From the NCBI RefSeq assembly GCF_003097235.1, contig NZ_QEQQ01000016.1, positions 101,579-165,578 of the forward strand: a stretch of DNA of 64,000 bases, given 5' to 3'. Of this stretch, positions 1 through 10,300 are shown piece by piece. Positions within the stretch are counted from its first letter, which is position 1; the number at the start of each line of letters is the position of its first letter. Both the position numbers and the translations under genes were made by a program. The DNA is from Pseudomonas sp. CC120222-01a (GTDB taxonomy: Bacteria > Pseudomonadota > Gammaproteobacteria > Pseudomonadales > Pseudomonadaceae). The notes under the pieces are model-generated. The model saw nothing but the letters and a program-made list of their open reading frames with translations, ran no database searches and was not told the DNA's origin.

Positions 1-228
1 GCGCAGGGACTGATCATAGAGTTCGACGTTGCGCAGGATATCGCTTTCGATCAACTGCACGATGTTGCTGGAGGAGCGCATGGCCGATTGCTCGACGTTC
101 TCGCGCTCGCGGGCCAGCAGGTAGCTGACGATGGCCACGATGGCGAGCACGGCAAGGCAACTGCCCAGGTTGAGGATCAGCTCGGGGTGCGACCTGTAGA
201 GTGCGAAACGCGGTGATCGAGTGGGCAT
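1..228 (-). CDS. N-terminus of a membrane-anchored signalling protein (partial)
   Basis: The reading frame starts at an ATG at 226-228 and runs off the left edge, so only 76 residues are visible. After a short basic N-terminus there is one membrane helix (residues about 18-38, LGSCLAVLAIVAIVSYLLA). It is followed by a predicted periplasmic helical stretch with SNIVQLIESDILRNVELYDQ. This architecture is typical of Pseudomonas diguanylate cyclases or other sensors with a PDC/CHASE-like periplasmic domain, but no catalytic domain lies inside the window. The assignment is by resemblance of the N-terminus and context only; a chemoreceptor or histidine kinase is also possible. Confidence 0.5.
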   Translation of the reverse strand, partial: MPTRSPRFALYRSHPELILNLGSCLAVLAIVAIVSYLLARERENVEQSAMRSSSNIVQLIESDILRNVELYDQSLR

Positions 229-358
229 GCGCGCTACTGCTGAGGCAGGGCCATTTGCGGCGGGCGACATTCTAGGGAAGTGCGGATTGTCGGACAACAT
301 TTGTCCGACGGAAATGCGTGTGAGGCTGTTTTACAGCCCAATAACGACACAAGGCCCC

Positions 359-401
359 TGTAGGAGCGGCCTTGTGTCGCGAAACGAGGGCAAAGCCCTC
401 G
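359..401. repeat. REP-like repeat, single copy
   Basis: This holds the family core TAGGAGCGGCCTTGTGTCGC followed by a short GAGGGC/GCCCTC hairpin. The same core recurs at 17190, 36702, 45085 and 52329. It lies just downstream of the porin stop codon. Confidence 0.6.
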
Positions 402-415
402 CCAGCGGTTTCAGG

Positions 416-1750
416 TCAGAAGATGTTCAGTGGGTAATCGACGATCACCCGCACTTCATCGTTGTCGCTGTTGCTGTCGATCGAGGCATAGCCCTGGCTG
501 CCACGGTGGGTGGCATAGCGCAGCTGCACCGCCAGATCCTTCAGGTCGCCTTCCTGGAACACATACTTCACGTCCAGGTCCCGCTCCCAGTGCATGGCGT
601 TCTTGCCATCGGCGCGGTAGTAATCGTAGTGGCTGGTGTCCTGGGTGGCCTTGGTCAGGTCCGCCTCACCGCGCGAGTACGACAGCGACGTGCTCAGGCC
701 CGGGATGCCGATACCGGCGAAGTTGTAGTCGTACTGCAGCTTCCACGAACGCTCGTTCGGGGCGTTGAAGTCCGAGTACATGCGCGAGTTGTCCAGGTAC
801 ACGCTGTCGCCCAGGTTGATGTAGTCGAACGGCGTGTTGCCGTTGACCCGCTGGTAGGCGGCGGTGACGCTGTGGTAACCGGCATTGACCGTGAAGTGCA
901 GGCTGTAGGTGTTGTTGTCGATCTTGCCCAGCAGCGCCTGGCCGGTGTCCTGGGTGTGGTAGAAGTGCACGCCCGGGTTCAGGCTGACCAGGTCGTTGAC
1001 CACGTAGGTGTAGTCGAAGTCAGCGTAGTACTGGTTCCAGATGTCCTTCAGCTCAGCCGCGTACAGGTTGGTGGTGATGTTCTCGGTACCGCTCCACGAC
1101 GCGCCCGCCCAGTTCAGGTGTTTGCTCTTGTCGTGCTCATCCAGCGAGCCGTAGTAGGTGTCGATACGACGGTGGCCGCTCTGGTTGTACGGGTGGGTGA
1201 AGCTGACCTGGCCGCCTTCGAGCAGCAGGCCGTCGACGCTGTGGTTGGTCAGGCTCACGCCGCGGAAGGTCTGCGGCAGCATGCGGGTTTCACCGCCAGC
1301 GATCACCGGGTTGGTGATGAACAGGTCACCGGCTTTCAACTCGGTGTCGAATGCCTTGAGCTTGACCGCGGCACCGGCCGTGGAGAACGAGTGCGGGGCG
1401 GCGCCCAGCTCACCGTTGTCCTTGATGTGCTCGGGCAGGATGCTGGTGCCGGCATGGCCGCCACCGCCGTCAAGCTTCAGGCCCAGCATGGCATGGGCAT
1501 CGAGGCCGAAGCCAACCACACCCGGGGTGTAGCCGGACTCGAAACGGGCGACCGCGCCCTGGCCCCACTCGCGGGTGTCGCGCACGCCAGCGTTATGGTT
1601 GTCGCGGTTGAAGTAGGCATTACGGAAATGCAGGTTGAAGGACGAACCCTCGATGAAGCCATCAGCCTTGTCTTCATCTGCCTGGGCGGCGAAGGGGATC
1701 GTTGCAGTCAACGCAATGAACAGCGGGGTAAAACGAAACGCGGAAGGCAC
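416..1750 (-). CDS. OprD-family outer membrane porin
   Basis: The 444-residue product is an outer-membrane substrate-specific channel of the OprD family, which in Pseudomonas takes up amino acids, aromatic acids or other small carboxylates. It has a signal peptide (FTPLFIALTATIPFAAQA, cleavage near residue 23), then the family opening DGFIEGSSFNLHFRNAYFNRD and a beta-rich body with alternating aromatics, ending in a C-terminal phenylalanine (NIF) as expected for BAM recognition. The GTG at 1748-1750 is chosen as start because AGGAGC lies 12 bases upstream and it gives a proper signal peptide; the open frame continues upstream without one. Length fits the family (about 420-450). The substrate cannot be read from sequence. 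Confidence 0.88.
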   Translation of the reverse strand: MPSAFRFTPLFIALTATIPFAAQADEDKADGFIEGSSFNLHFRNAYFNRDNHNAGVRDTREWGQGAVARFESGYTPGVVGFGLDAHAMLGLKLDGGGGHAGTSILPEHIKDNGELGAAPHSFSTAGAAVKLKAFDTELKAGDLFITNPVIAGGETRMLPQTFRGVSLTNHSVDGLLLEGGQVSFTHPYNQSGHRRIDTYYGSLDEHDKSKHLNWAGASWSGTENITTNLYAAELKDIWNQYYADFDYTYVVNDLVSLNPGVHFYHTQDTGQALLGKIDNNTYSLHFTVNAGYHSVTAAYQRVNGNTPFDYINLGDSVYLDNSRMYSDFNAPNERSWKLQYDYNFAGIGIPGLSTSLSYSRGEADLTKATQDTSHYDYYRADGKNAMHWERDLDVKYVFQEGDLKDLAVQLRYATHRGSQGYASIDSNSDNDEVRVIVDYPLNIF

Positions 1751-1854
1751 CGGTACTAGCTCCTTTGGTCTGGCGGTGGGGCAGTTTTTATTTTTGAATG
1801 CGCATCTTTTTATAGGGGGTACGTTACAGCGGGGCTGATAGTTAGAGCACATAA

Positions 1855-1886
1855 AAAAAGCCGCTGATCGGCAGCGGCTTTAAAAG
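1855..1886 (-). terminator. Rho-independent terminator
   Basis: The stem AGCCGCTG / CAGCGGCT, with a short loop, is flanked by runs of A on one side and T on the other, so it could act on both strands. On the minus strand it ends in a T run and would terminate the small gene at 1956-2177. Confidence 0.75.
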
Positions 1887-1955
1887 GCTAACATATCGGC
1901 ACCAACGGTGCCCATGGCGTAGCCAAGGGAAAACGGAAGCGGGTGCGACGCGCGA

Positions 1956-2177
1956 TCAGCTATCGGCATTGGCGTCGCTGGAAGCTTTCGAAGCTGTCTG
2001 TTCTGCGTCTTTGCCGGCATCGGCCTTGTGTGCCAGGGCTTCGCGGGAGTCTTGGTGAACAGCGGCAAGTTCTGCAGTACGCGCTACGAAAGCCGGGGAT
2101 TCTTCGGCCATGGCCAGGGGCGACAACAACAGGGACGACAGAACGAAAACGCTGGCAATACCCATACTGTTGGACAT
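1956..2177 (-). CDS. Small exported protein of unknown function
   Basis: The 73-residue product begins MSNSMGIASVFVLSSLLLSP and has a Sec signal peptide ending near LAMA-EE. The mature part (about 45 residues) is rich in Ala, Asp, Lys and Ser (KADAGKDAEQTASKASSDA) and looks unstructured. Start 2177 is chosen because GAAGGT precedes it by about 12 bases. It is followed by its own terminator at 1855-1886. I recognise no domain. It resembles the small low-complexity periplasmic proteins found throughout Pseudomonas. Confidence 0.65.
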   Translation of the reverse strand: MSNSMGIASVFVLSSLLLSPLAMAEESPAFVARTAELAAVHQDSREALAHKADAGKDAEQTASKASSDANADS

Positions 2178-2474
2178 GTTTAAAACTACCTTCTTGCGGG
2201 GCAAGTGCTATGAGGACGGGGGTAAAGTTAGTCCCTTTAATGCCCTGGAAACAGCGTCTTTGGCGATAAGCACTGTTGCACAAAAGGTAATGATCGGTGG
2301 AAAAGCAATTGGACTTTAGCCTGAAAGGCCCGTGCTAGACAGCTTGTGCGGTCAATGCTGGAAGCAGCCTTGCATTGCGAAACTATCATTTTTGCCAGGT
2401 GACATGCGGTGCGTCAGGTCAGATGCTTGTGGCATGGCTTCCGACCACTTCTCGAACCGCGAGGCAGGCACGAC

Positions 2475-5261
2475 ATGGCAGCGCGGTCGACCAGGCAAAT
2501 GCGAGTACAGGCAGCTGCGCTGCATGCTGGTACGCCGACAGTCACCAGCCCTTTCCGTACATTGACGCTTTACCGTGCGGCGCGTACCCCAGGCGTTTCG
2601 CCGCGGCTGTTGATCGAACGTACGGTCATGGATCCGTCAACCCGGGCAACCCGGATTTTCGGTGCGCGAGCCTTGCTCAACGAGGCCACCACAAACGCCG
2701 ACGCGGTGACGGTCTCCAACCTTCAGGGCCGGCTTCTGTTGCTGCATACCGCAGACGGTGATGCCTCGCTGACGCTACAGGACAGTGCGGGGCGCGCGCT
2801 CTGGTCGCTCAATGCGCAGCAGACAGCGACTGCAATGATCTACGAAGCAGGCTCGCTTGGTGGGCGGCCACAGTCGTTGACGGAGATGGCGAGCGGTGCC
2901 CCAGCCGTACGAGTGCGTGAACGCTACCACCATGCCCCCGCAGGCTCAGCCCAGTGGAAGGCACGCAATCTCTGCGGAACCTTGCAGGAAACCTGCAACA
3001 ACGCAGGCATCGACCGATTGCTCGGCCTGTCACTGACAGGCAAGCCACTGGCGTCCGAGCAATGCTTGCTGAAGGTCGAGATAGAACAACCTGACTGGTC
3101 TCGCACCACAGAAGAGGATGTCGAGGCGCCTCTGGAGGTCCTGAATCAGCTCGATGCTACCGGCGCGCTGCTGAGTACCACCCATGCCGCCGGTGTCACC
3201 ACCTCTGAGGTATACGACATCAGCGGCGCGCGGGGGCAGACCCGGGTCAGTTACAGGAACAGTGGCAAGGTCGAGGAGGTCGCCATCTTGCGCGACGCTC
3301 GCTATGACGCGAATGAGAGATTGCTGCAGCAGACCGCCGGTAACGGCCTAGTAGACCGCTATGAATACGATTCTCGAAGCTTGCGTCTCAAGCGACACCT
3401 GACCGCTCGCCCGGAGGGACATGATCTGGGCAGCCTGGTGATCAGTGACTCTCATTACGATCATGACCCTGCCGGCAATATCCTGAGCCTCGACGATCAG
3501 GGGGCGGACCCTGAGTGGCACAACAACCTTGAAGCCACAGGGCTTCGGCAATACACCTACGACACGTTGAATCGCCTGGTCTTGGCAACGGGACGTGAGC
3601 GCGTAGCGGCTGCCCGCCATCATCCATCGTCAGGTACCCAGGTGGATCCGAGCGCCGGGAGTGTCTGGGCGCCCTATACCGAAGAGTACTCCTATGATGA
3701 CGGAGATAACCTCTATCTGATCCGACATAACGGTGGAACAGGTGGGCGCACGCGAGCGCTCGATGTGGCGCAGAGTAGCAATCGTGCCACTGTGAAGAGC
3801 GCTGGCATGACGCTTGATGAAGCGTTCCTGGCCGGCGGCCTTCAGAAACGGTTGGCCGATGGCCGCGCCTTGCACTGGCATGCGGACAACCAATTGAGAG
3901 CAGTGAGTCTGGTGAGTCGTGAGCAGGCCGAGGATGACAGTGAACGCTACCACTACCTTGATGGCGGTAAGCGAACACGCAAGATGCACTCGGTGGTTGT
4001 CGGTCGTGGCAGGCAGATCACATTGACTACCTACACCCGCGCATTCGAAGTGCGCCAGCGTTTGATGGCCGGTGCAACCGAGCTTCAGCGTCATGTGGTC
4101 ATCACGACAGTGGGCACTGCTCGTTTGGTGATGAACGAACTCAATGGCGACACACAACTGCGCTTCAGTTTCAGTGATCACCTGAACAGTTCGGGCGGTG
4201 AAGCGGATGCAGCTGGAAAAGTCATCGCCCGAGAGGAATATGCACCTTATGGCGGTACTGTGGGTGTCGATGAGCCCGCTATTGAAATCGACAACATGAC
4301 GCAACGAACAATGCGCCATGCTGGCAAAGAGCGGGATGAAACAGGTTTGTATTACTACGGTTGGCGCTATTATCAACCGGAAACCGGGCGTTGGTTAAGC
4401 GCTGATCCGGGAGGCACGCGAGATGGAATAAATCTGTTTCAAATGGCTAAGGGTTCACCTGTGAGGTTCCTCGATGCCGATGGCCAAGAGTCAGTTGATC
4501 CCGCTAAGCTTATTAAGCAGACACTGCCTGGCTATCCCGCTACCCCTGACACAATTGCTCGCCTGAGTGGGAGAACCCCGAATGATGATGTGATGGATGC
4601 TGAGATTGAGCATACTGTGCTCCTGAAAAAATATACAGTGCACTCCGGGTATCAAGAAGGGGTGAGGTTGTTGGGGTTTGTAAATGAGTTCAGGCCCCAT
4701 GTGTGGATATTAAGGCATAATTTCAGTGACCCAGAGCAAAAAACGTATGCCTCTACCGTGGTGCTCGAACAGTATAGGTTAATTTCAAAAGCCAACGGGT
4801 TCTACGGGCAACTGCCAAGAACGATATTACGCTGGGATGTTGTTAATGATGATGCAATTTCTGCGGCGAGGATCACACCAGAGGAATTGCTTAAGTCTCC
4901 CGAGCAAAGAAGACGAGTGATCACCGAGCGCTTTTTGGACAGTCCTGGCAACGGGCGGCATACCCAGAGAATTGTCAATGCACTCGGTATGGATGTCACC
5001 AGTGTCAAGCTGCATTCAGTCAAGACGCGTGGAGAAAAAATATCAGTCATCGCAATTAACGTAAGACCCCAAGGTGCTCATTCGGAGGAAGCAAGTGCCG
5101 TCGATATAGCGTTGGAGAGAGCGCGTGCGCGCGCATCGCCAGAGTTACAGGCATTGGCTTTCGAAGAAATACCATGCAATGCGTTATTTCTTCAGCGACC
5201 GTTTGCGTCCGTTGCGTACGCAGGGGCAGAGAGCACAGAGAATGTAAAACAAACAATCTGA
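2475..5261 (+). CDS. Orphan TccC/RHS-type polymorphic toxin subunit
   Basis: The 928-residue product resembles the TccC component of insecticidal Tc toxins. The N-terminus follows the TccC pattern (GTPTV..., LSLTGKPL). YD-type repeats follow (YTYDTLNRLVLATGRE, YSYDDGDNL, YHYLDGGKR). The RHS core ends with HAGKERDETGLYYYGWRYY, GRWLSADPGG and FLDADG (to residue 670). In this family the core forms a shell around the C-terminal domain, which is released by cleavage at the DxDG site. Residues 671-928 are a separate domain I do not recognise, encoded by AT-richer DNA (about 4480-5261). No TcA or TcB gene and no immunity gene lie next to it. Start 2475 has GAGG ten bases upstream; an ATG at 2409 adds 22 residues with no homology-like character. 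Confidence 0.85.
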   Translation: MAARSTRQMRVQAAALHAGTPTVTSPFRTLTLYRAARTPGVSPRLLIERTVMDPSTRATRIFGARALLNEATTNADAVTVSNLQGRLLLLHTADGDASLTLQDSAGRALWSLNAQQTATAMIYEAGSLGGRPQSLTEMASGAPAVRVRERYHHAPAGSAQWKARNLCGTLQETCNNAGIDRLLGLSLTGKPLASEQCLLKVEIEQPDWSRTTEEDVEAPLEVLNQLDATGALLSTTHAAGVTTSEVYDISGARGQTRVSYRNSGKVEEVAILRDARYDANERLLQQTAGNGLVDRYEYDSRSLRLKRHLTARPEGHDLGSLVISDSHYDHDPAGNILSLDDQGADPEWHNNLEATGLRQYTYDTLNRLVLATGRERVAAARHHPSSGTQVDPSAGSVWAPYTEEYSYDDGDNLYLIRHNGGTGGRTRALDVAQSSNRATVKSAGMTLDEAFLAGGLQKRLADGRALHWHADNQLRAVSLVSREQAEDDSERYHYLDGGKRTRKMHSVVVGRGRQITLTTYTRAFEVRQRLMAGATELQRHVVITTVGTARLVMNELNGDTQLRFSFSDHLNSSGGEADAAGKVIAREEYAPYGGTVGVDEPAIEIDNMTQRTMRHAGKERDETGLYYYGWRYYQPETGRWLSADPGGTRDGINLFQMAKGSPVRFLDADGQESVDPAKLIKQTLPGYPATPDTIARLSGRTPNDDVMDAEIEHTVLLKKYTVHSGYQEGVRLLGFVNEFRPHVWILRHNFSDPEQKTYASTVVLEQYRLISKANGFYGQLPRTILRWDVVNDDAISAARITPEELLKSPEQRRRVITERFLDSPGNGRHTQRIVNALGMDVTSVKLHSVKTRGEKISVIAINVRPQGAHSEEASAVDIALERARARASPELQALAFEEIPCNALFLQRPFASVAYAGAESTENVKQTI

Positions 5262-5264
5262 GCT

Positions 5265-6656
5265 TTACGTACGGATACCCGGTAAACGCATGCCAAAGGT
5301 ATTTGAACCCGCCAGGCTGATGACGAATACTTCGCCGCCGTGCATCAGCGCAATCGCCTTGACGATCGCCAACCCCAACCCATGGTTGCCACCGCCGCTG
5401 TTGCTGCGCGCCGCATCCACCCGGTAGAACCGTTCGAACAGCAGCGGCAGGTGCGCCTCTTCGATGGCTGGCCCGGGGTTGCTCACGGCAATGCAGACCT
5501 GCTCCGGTCCTGCTTCGATCTGCACCTCGATCACCTGGTGCGGCGCCGTATGCTGCACGGCGTTGTTCAGCAGGTTGATCAACGCCCGGCGCAGCTGGGC
5601 CTTTTCGATGGGCGCCTGAGCGTCGCCGCTGACGGTGACGCTGACCTGGGCGTCTTCGAGGATGTAGTCGAGGTAATCGAGGGTGGTGGCCACTTCTTCG
5701 GCCAGCGAGGCCTGGGTCAGGGCGGTGGCCTTGCTGCCCTGGTCGGCGCTGGCGAGGAACAGCATGTCGTTGATGATGCTGCGCAGGCGCTCCAGTTCTT
5801 CCAGGTTCGATTGCAGCACCTCGAAGTAATGCTCGGCGCTGCGCCCGCGGGTGAGGGCGACCTGGGTCTGGCCGATCAGGTTGGTCAGTGGCGAGCGCAG
5901 TTCGTGGGCAACGTCGGCGTTGAAGGCTTCCAGCCGCGAATAGGCCTGGCTGACCCGGTCCAGCGCAGCATTGAAGGCACCGGCGAACTGTGCCAGTTCT
6001 GGTGCCAGGTTCTGCGTCTGCAAGCGGCCATCCAGGCGCGGCGGTGCCAGCGCTTGGGCCTCCACGGACAGCGCCAGCAGCGGTCGAAGGCCGATGCGCG
6101 CCACCCAGTAACCCAGCACCGAAGCCAGCAGCACGCCGAGCACGGCAAGGCCGACAATGGCCACCAGCAGGCTGTGCTGGGCTTGCCAGAAAGTTTCGGT
6201 GTCGATGCCGATCAGAAAGCGCAGCGGCGGGCGCTCGCCCAGGGCCGGCAGTTCGCTGACCAGCACCTTGTACGGGTAGAGGCGGTCGGGCAGGCGCAGG
6301 TCACGCATGCCTTGCGGGCCCTCGGCGAAGGCGCGCACCAGTTCGCTGGGCTGGCCGTACTCGTAGGCCGGGTTGCTGCTGACCACCCAGAAGCGGATGC
6401 GCTTGTCTTCCTCGCTGAGCAGGTTGAGCTTGTTGTTGATCTTGGCCCAGTGCTCGGGTGTGCCGAAACGGTTGAGGGTGGACTCCAGCACGCTGAAACG
6501 CGCATCCAGCTCGGCCGCCGGCAACAGGTCGAGGCTGCGGTCGACCTGGCGGTACAGCGCCGAACCGATCAGCACGAACACCCCCAGCGCCACGAGGATG
6601 AACAGTGCCGACAGGCGCAGGGCGATGGAGTTAAGCGGCGCGGTTTTCCAGGACAT
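5265..6656 (-). CDS. Sensor histidine kinase, CusS-like
   Basis: The 463-residue inner-membrane kinase has a first membrane helix near residues 9-32, a periplasmic sensor of about 130 residues, a second helix, a HAMP region, HisKA with phosphoacceptor H251 in DVAHELRSPLTN, and an HATPase domain (N-box LINLLNNAVQH, G-box GNHGLGLAIVKA). The start at 6656 overlaps the end of the response regulator by 26 bases, which indicates translational coupling. The pair resembles heavy-metal sensors (CusS/CopS), yet here it follows an RND pump of the drug-efflux type. The inducer is unknown. The gene ends three bases from the convergent TccC gene. Confidence 0.9.
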   Translation of the reverse strand: MSWKTAPLNSIALRLSALFILVALGVFVLIGSALYRQVDRSLDLLPAAELDARFSVLESTLNRFGTPEHWAKINNKLNLLSEEDKRIRFWVVSSNPAYEYGQPSELVRAFAEGPQGMRDLRLPDRLYPYKVLVSELPALGERPPLRFLIGIDTETFWQAQHSLLVAIVGLAVLGVLLASVLGYWVARIGLRPLLALSVEAQALAPPRLDGRLQTQNLAPELAQFAGAFNAALDRVSQAYSRLEAFNADVAHELRSPLTNLIGQTQVALTRGRSAEHYFEVLQSNLEELERLRSIINDMLFLASADQGSKATALTQASLAEEVATTLDYLDYILEDAQVSVTVSGDAQAPIEKAQLRRALINLLNNAVQHTAPHQVIEVQIEAGPEQVCIAVSNPGPAIEEAHLPLLFERFYRVDAARSNSGGGNHGLGLAIVKAIALMHGGEVFVISLAGSNTFGMRLPGIRT

Positions 6657-7305
6657 AGCCCATGCCTCGGATGGTGTGCAGCAGCTTGTTGTCGAACGGC
6701 CCGTCGAGCTTGGCACGCAGGCGCTTGATGGCCACTTCGACGACATTGGCGTCGCTGTCGAAGTTGATGTCCCAGACCAGCTCGGCGATGGCGGTCTTGG
6801 AAAGGATTTCGCCCTGGCGCCGGGCCAGCACGCTGAGCAGCGAGAACTCCTTGGCGGTCAGCTCCAGGCGCTGGCCGGCACGGCTGGCCTTGCGCGCCAT
6901 CAAGTCGATCCACAGGTCGCCGACCTGGATCTGCAATGGCTCGTGGGTGCTGCTGCGGCGGGTCAGGGCCTGCAGCCGGGCGACCAGTTCGAGGAACGAG
7001 AACGGCTTGCCCAGGTAATCGTCGGCGCCTTCGCGCAGGCCGTGGATGCGGTCTTCGACGCGCTCGCGGGCGGTGAGCATGATCACCGGCGTCTGCTTGC
7101 GCGCGCGCAGTGCGCGCAGCACGCCGTAGCCGTCCAGGCCCGGCAGCATCACATCGAGCACGATCACCGCGTAGTCGCCCTCCAGGGCCAGGTGCAAGCC
7201 GTCGATGCCGTCCCGTGCAAGGTCGACGGTAAAGCCCTGCTCGGTCAGGCCGCGATGCAGGTAGTCGGCGGTTTTTTCTTCGTCTTCGATGATCAGCACA
7301 CGCAT
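6631..7305 (-). CDS. OmpR-family response regulator
   Basis: The 224-residue protein has an N-terminal receiver domain with acidic pocket E7/D8, phosphoacceptor D51 (VLDVMLPG), conserved T and K (MLTARE, GKPFSF), and a C-terminal winged helix (LTAKEFSLLSVLARRQGEIL; VEVAIKRLRAKLD; HTIRGMGYVLE). It pairs with the overlapping sensor kinase and sits nine bases after the RND pump gene. It most likely activates its own operon. Similarity is to CusR/CopR-type heavy-metal regulators. Confidence 0.92.
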   Translation of the reverse strand: MRVLIIEDEEKTADYLHRGLTEQGFTVDLARDGIDGLHLALEGDYAVIVLDVMLPGLDGYGVLRALRARKQTPVIMLTARERVEDRIHGLREGADDYLGKPFSFLELVARLQALTRRSSTHEPLQIQVGDLWIDLMARKASRAGQRLELTAKEFSLLSVLARRQGEILSKTAIAELVWDINFDSDANVVEVAIKRLRAKLDGPFDNKLLHTIRGMGYVLENRAA

Positions 7306-7314
7306 GGTCTTGTC

Positions 7315-10300
7315 CTAGCTGGCACTTGGCGCCGCCGCACGGGCGGCCTGGCGGCGGTGGAACAGGCGCTCCAGGGCCAAGTATATGACCGGGGTAGTGA
7401 ACAGCGTCAGCGCCTGGCTCACCAGCAACCCGCCAACCACCGCGATGCCCAGTGGCTGGCGCAGTTCGGCGCCAGCGCCGAAGCCGAACATCAGCGGCAC
7501 CGCGCCGAGCAGGGCGGCGAGGGTGGTCATGATGATTGGCCGGAAGCGCGTCAGGCACGCCTGGTGAATCGCCTGCTCGGGTGTCATGCCGTGGTGGCGC
7601 TGGGCTTCCAGGGCGAAGTCGATGAGCAGGATGCCGTTCTTCTTGACGATGCCGATCAGCAGCACCACGCCGATCAGGCCCATGATGCTGAAGTCCTGGC
7701 CCATCGCCCAGAGCAAGATCAACGCACCCAGGCCGGCCGAGGGCAGGGTGGAAATGATGGTCAGTGGGTGGACGAAGCTCTCGTAGAGCACGCCGAGGAT
7801 GATGTACACCGCTACCAGTGCGGCGAGGATCAGCCATGGCTGGCTCGACAGCGAACTCTGGAACGCCTGGGCCGCGCCCTGGAAGTTGCCGCTGATCGAG
7901 TCGGGCATGCCCAGTTCGCGCTGGGTGCGTTCGAGGATCTTCACCGCATCGCCCAGGGCCACGCCGGGGGCCAGGTTGAACGACAGGTTGGCCGCCGGGA
8001 ACAGGCCATCGTGGCTGATCGACAGCGGGCCGGTGCTCGGCGGCGCGACATGCGCCAGGGCCGACAGTGGCACCATCTCGTTGGTCAGCGGAGAGCGCAG
8101 GTAGAAGAAGTTCAGGCTCTCGGCTTTGCCGCGCTGCTTCGCGTCCAGTTCGAGGATCACCTTGTACTGGTTGGTCTCGGTCTGGAACTCGCTGATCTGC
8201 CGCTGGCCGAAGGCGTCGTACAGCGCCTGGTCGACGTCGGTGGTGGTCAGGCCGAAGCGTGCTGCGGCCTGGCGGTCGATGTCGATGCGGGTGACGCTGG
8301 CGCCCAGCTGCAAGTCGTTGGACAGGTCACGGAACACCGGGTTTTCCCGCAGGCGGTCGGTCAGGCGCTGGGTCCACAGGTTCAGCGCCACGCCGTCGTT
8401 GCTCTTGAGCACGTACTGGTACTGGGTGCGCGAGGGGCCGGAGCTGAGGTTGATGTCCTGGCCGGCACGCATGTACAGGACGATGCCCGGCACCTGGGCC
8501 AGCTTCGGTCGCAGGCGGTCGATCAACTCGCTGGCCGACACATCGCGCTCGCCACGCGGCTTGAGGGCGATCCAGAAGCGGCCGTTGGCGATGGTCTGGT
8601 TGCTGCCGGTGACCCCCACCGAATGGGAGTAGGCTTGCACCGCCGGGTCGTCGCCGATGATCTTCGCCAGCGCCAGGTGCTTCTCGACCATCGACGGGTA
8701 CGACACGTCTGCCGCCGCCTCGGTGGTGCCGAGAATGAAACCGGTGTCCTGCAGCGGGAAGAAACCCTTGGGAATGCCGACGTAACCGACCACGGCCAGG
8801 GCCAGGGTCACGCCGAACACGCCCAGGGTCAGGCGCTGGTGGGCGAGCGCGCGGTTCAGGCCTTTTTCGTACCACTTCACCAGGCGCTCGCCAAAGCCAC
8901 CGTGCTGCTCGCCGGGCGGGCGGCGCATGAACAATGCGCACAAGGTGGGGGCCAGGGTCAGCGACACCATCACCGAAATCAGGATGGTCGAGGTGGCGGT
9001 CAGGGCGAATTCCTTGAACAGCCGGCCGACCACCCCGCCCATGAACAGCAGCGGGATGAACGCGGCGATCAGCGAGAAGCTGATCGACACCACAGTGAAA
9101 CCGATCTCGCCGGCGCCTTTGAGCGCCGCCGTGCGGCTGTCGTCGCCGGCCTCCAGGTGGCGGTGGATGTTCTCCACCACGACGATGGCGTCGTCCACCA
9201 CGAAGCCCACTGAGATGACGATGGCCACCAGCGTGAGGTTGTTGAGGCTGAAGCCCAGCACATACATCAATGCACAACTGGCGATCAGCGACACCCCGAG
9301 CACGCTGGACACCACCATCGTTGCAGACCACTGGCGCAGGAACAGCGCCATCACCCCGATCACCAGGGCTACGGCGATCATCAGGGTCAGTTCCACCTCA
9401 TGCAAAGAGGCGCGGATGGTCTGGGTACGGTCCTGCAGCACCGACACTTCGATCGACGCCGGGAGCATTTCCTGCAGCTTGGGCAGGGCCTCCAGCACCC
9501 GGTCGACGGTGTCGACGATGTTCGCCCCGGGCTGGCGGAACACCACCAGGTTGAGCCCTGGCTGGTCGCCGGACCAGGCTTTGACGTAGGCGTTCTCGGC
9601 GCCGTTGATGACCTTGGCCACGTCCTTGAGGTGCACCGGCGCGCCGTTGCGGTACGAGACGATCAGCTGGGCGTAGTCCTCGGGGTGGAACAGCTGGTCG
9701 TTGGCGGCGATGGTCGAGACGCTGTGTTCGCCGTACAGCGCGCCCTTGGCCAGGTTCAGGCTGGTCTGCTGAATGGCCTGGCGCACATCGGCCAGGGTCA
9801 GGCCGATGGCGGCGAGTTTTTCCGGCTGGGCCTGCACGCGGATGGCCGGGCGCAGCTGGCCGGTGATGTTGATCAGGCCGACCCCTTCGATCTGGCTGAG
9901 CTGGCGCGCCAGCAACGTCTCGGCGTAGTCGCTGAGGTCATTGCCGGGCATCTGCGCGGAGCTGACGGTGAGCACCAGCACCGGGCTGTCGGCCGGGTTG
10001 ACCTTGCGCCAGGTCGGCGGGTTGGGCAGGTCCTGGGGCAGGCGCGCGGTGGCGGTGTTGATCGCCGCCTGGACTTCCTGGGCGGCGGTGTCGATGTTCT
10101 TGTCGAGGGTGAACTGCAGGATCAGCGTGGTCGAGCCCAGCGCACTGCTGCTGGTCATCTGGGTCATGCCGGGGATGGCACTGAACTGCACCTCCAGCGG
10201 CGTGGCCACCGAGGACGCCATGGTTTCCGGGCTGGCACCGGGCAGCTGGGTGGTGACCTGGATGGTCGGGAAGTCCGCTTCGGGCAACGGCGCCACCGGC

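Noticed and set aside
6373..9213. 946-residue plus-strand ORF across the sensor kinase, regulator and pump genes
   Set aside because: The opposite strand encodes three clear protein families; this frame is His/Gln/Arg-rich shadow sequence.
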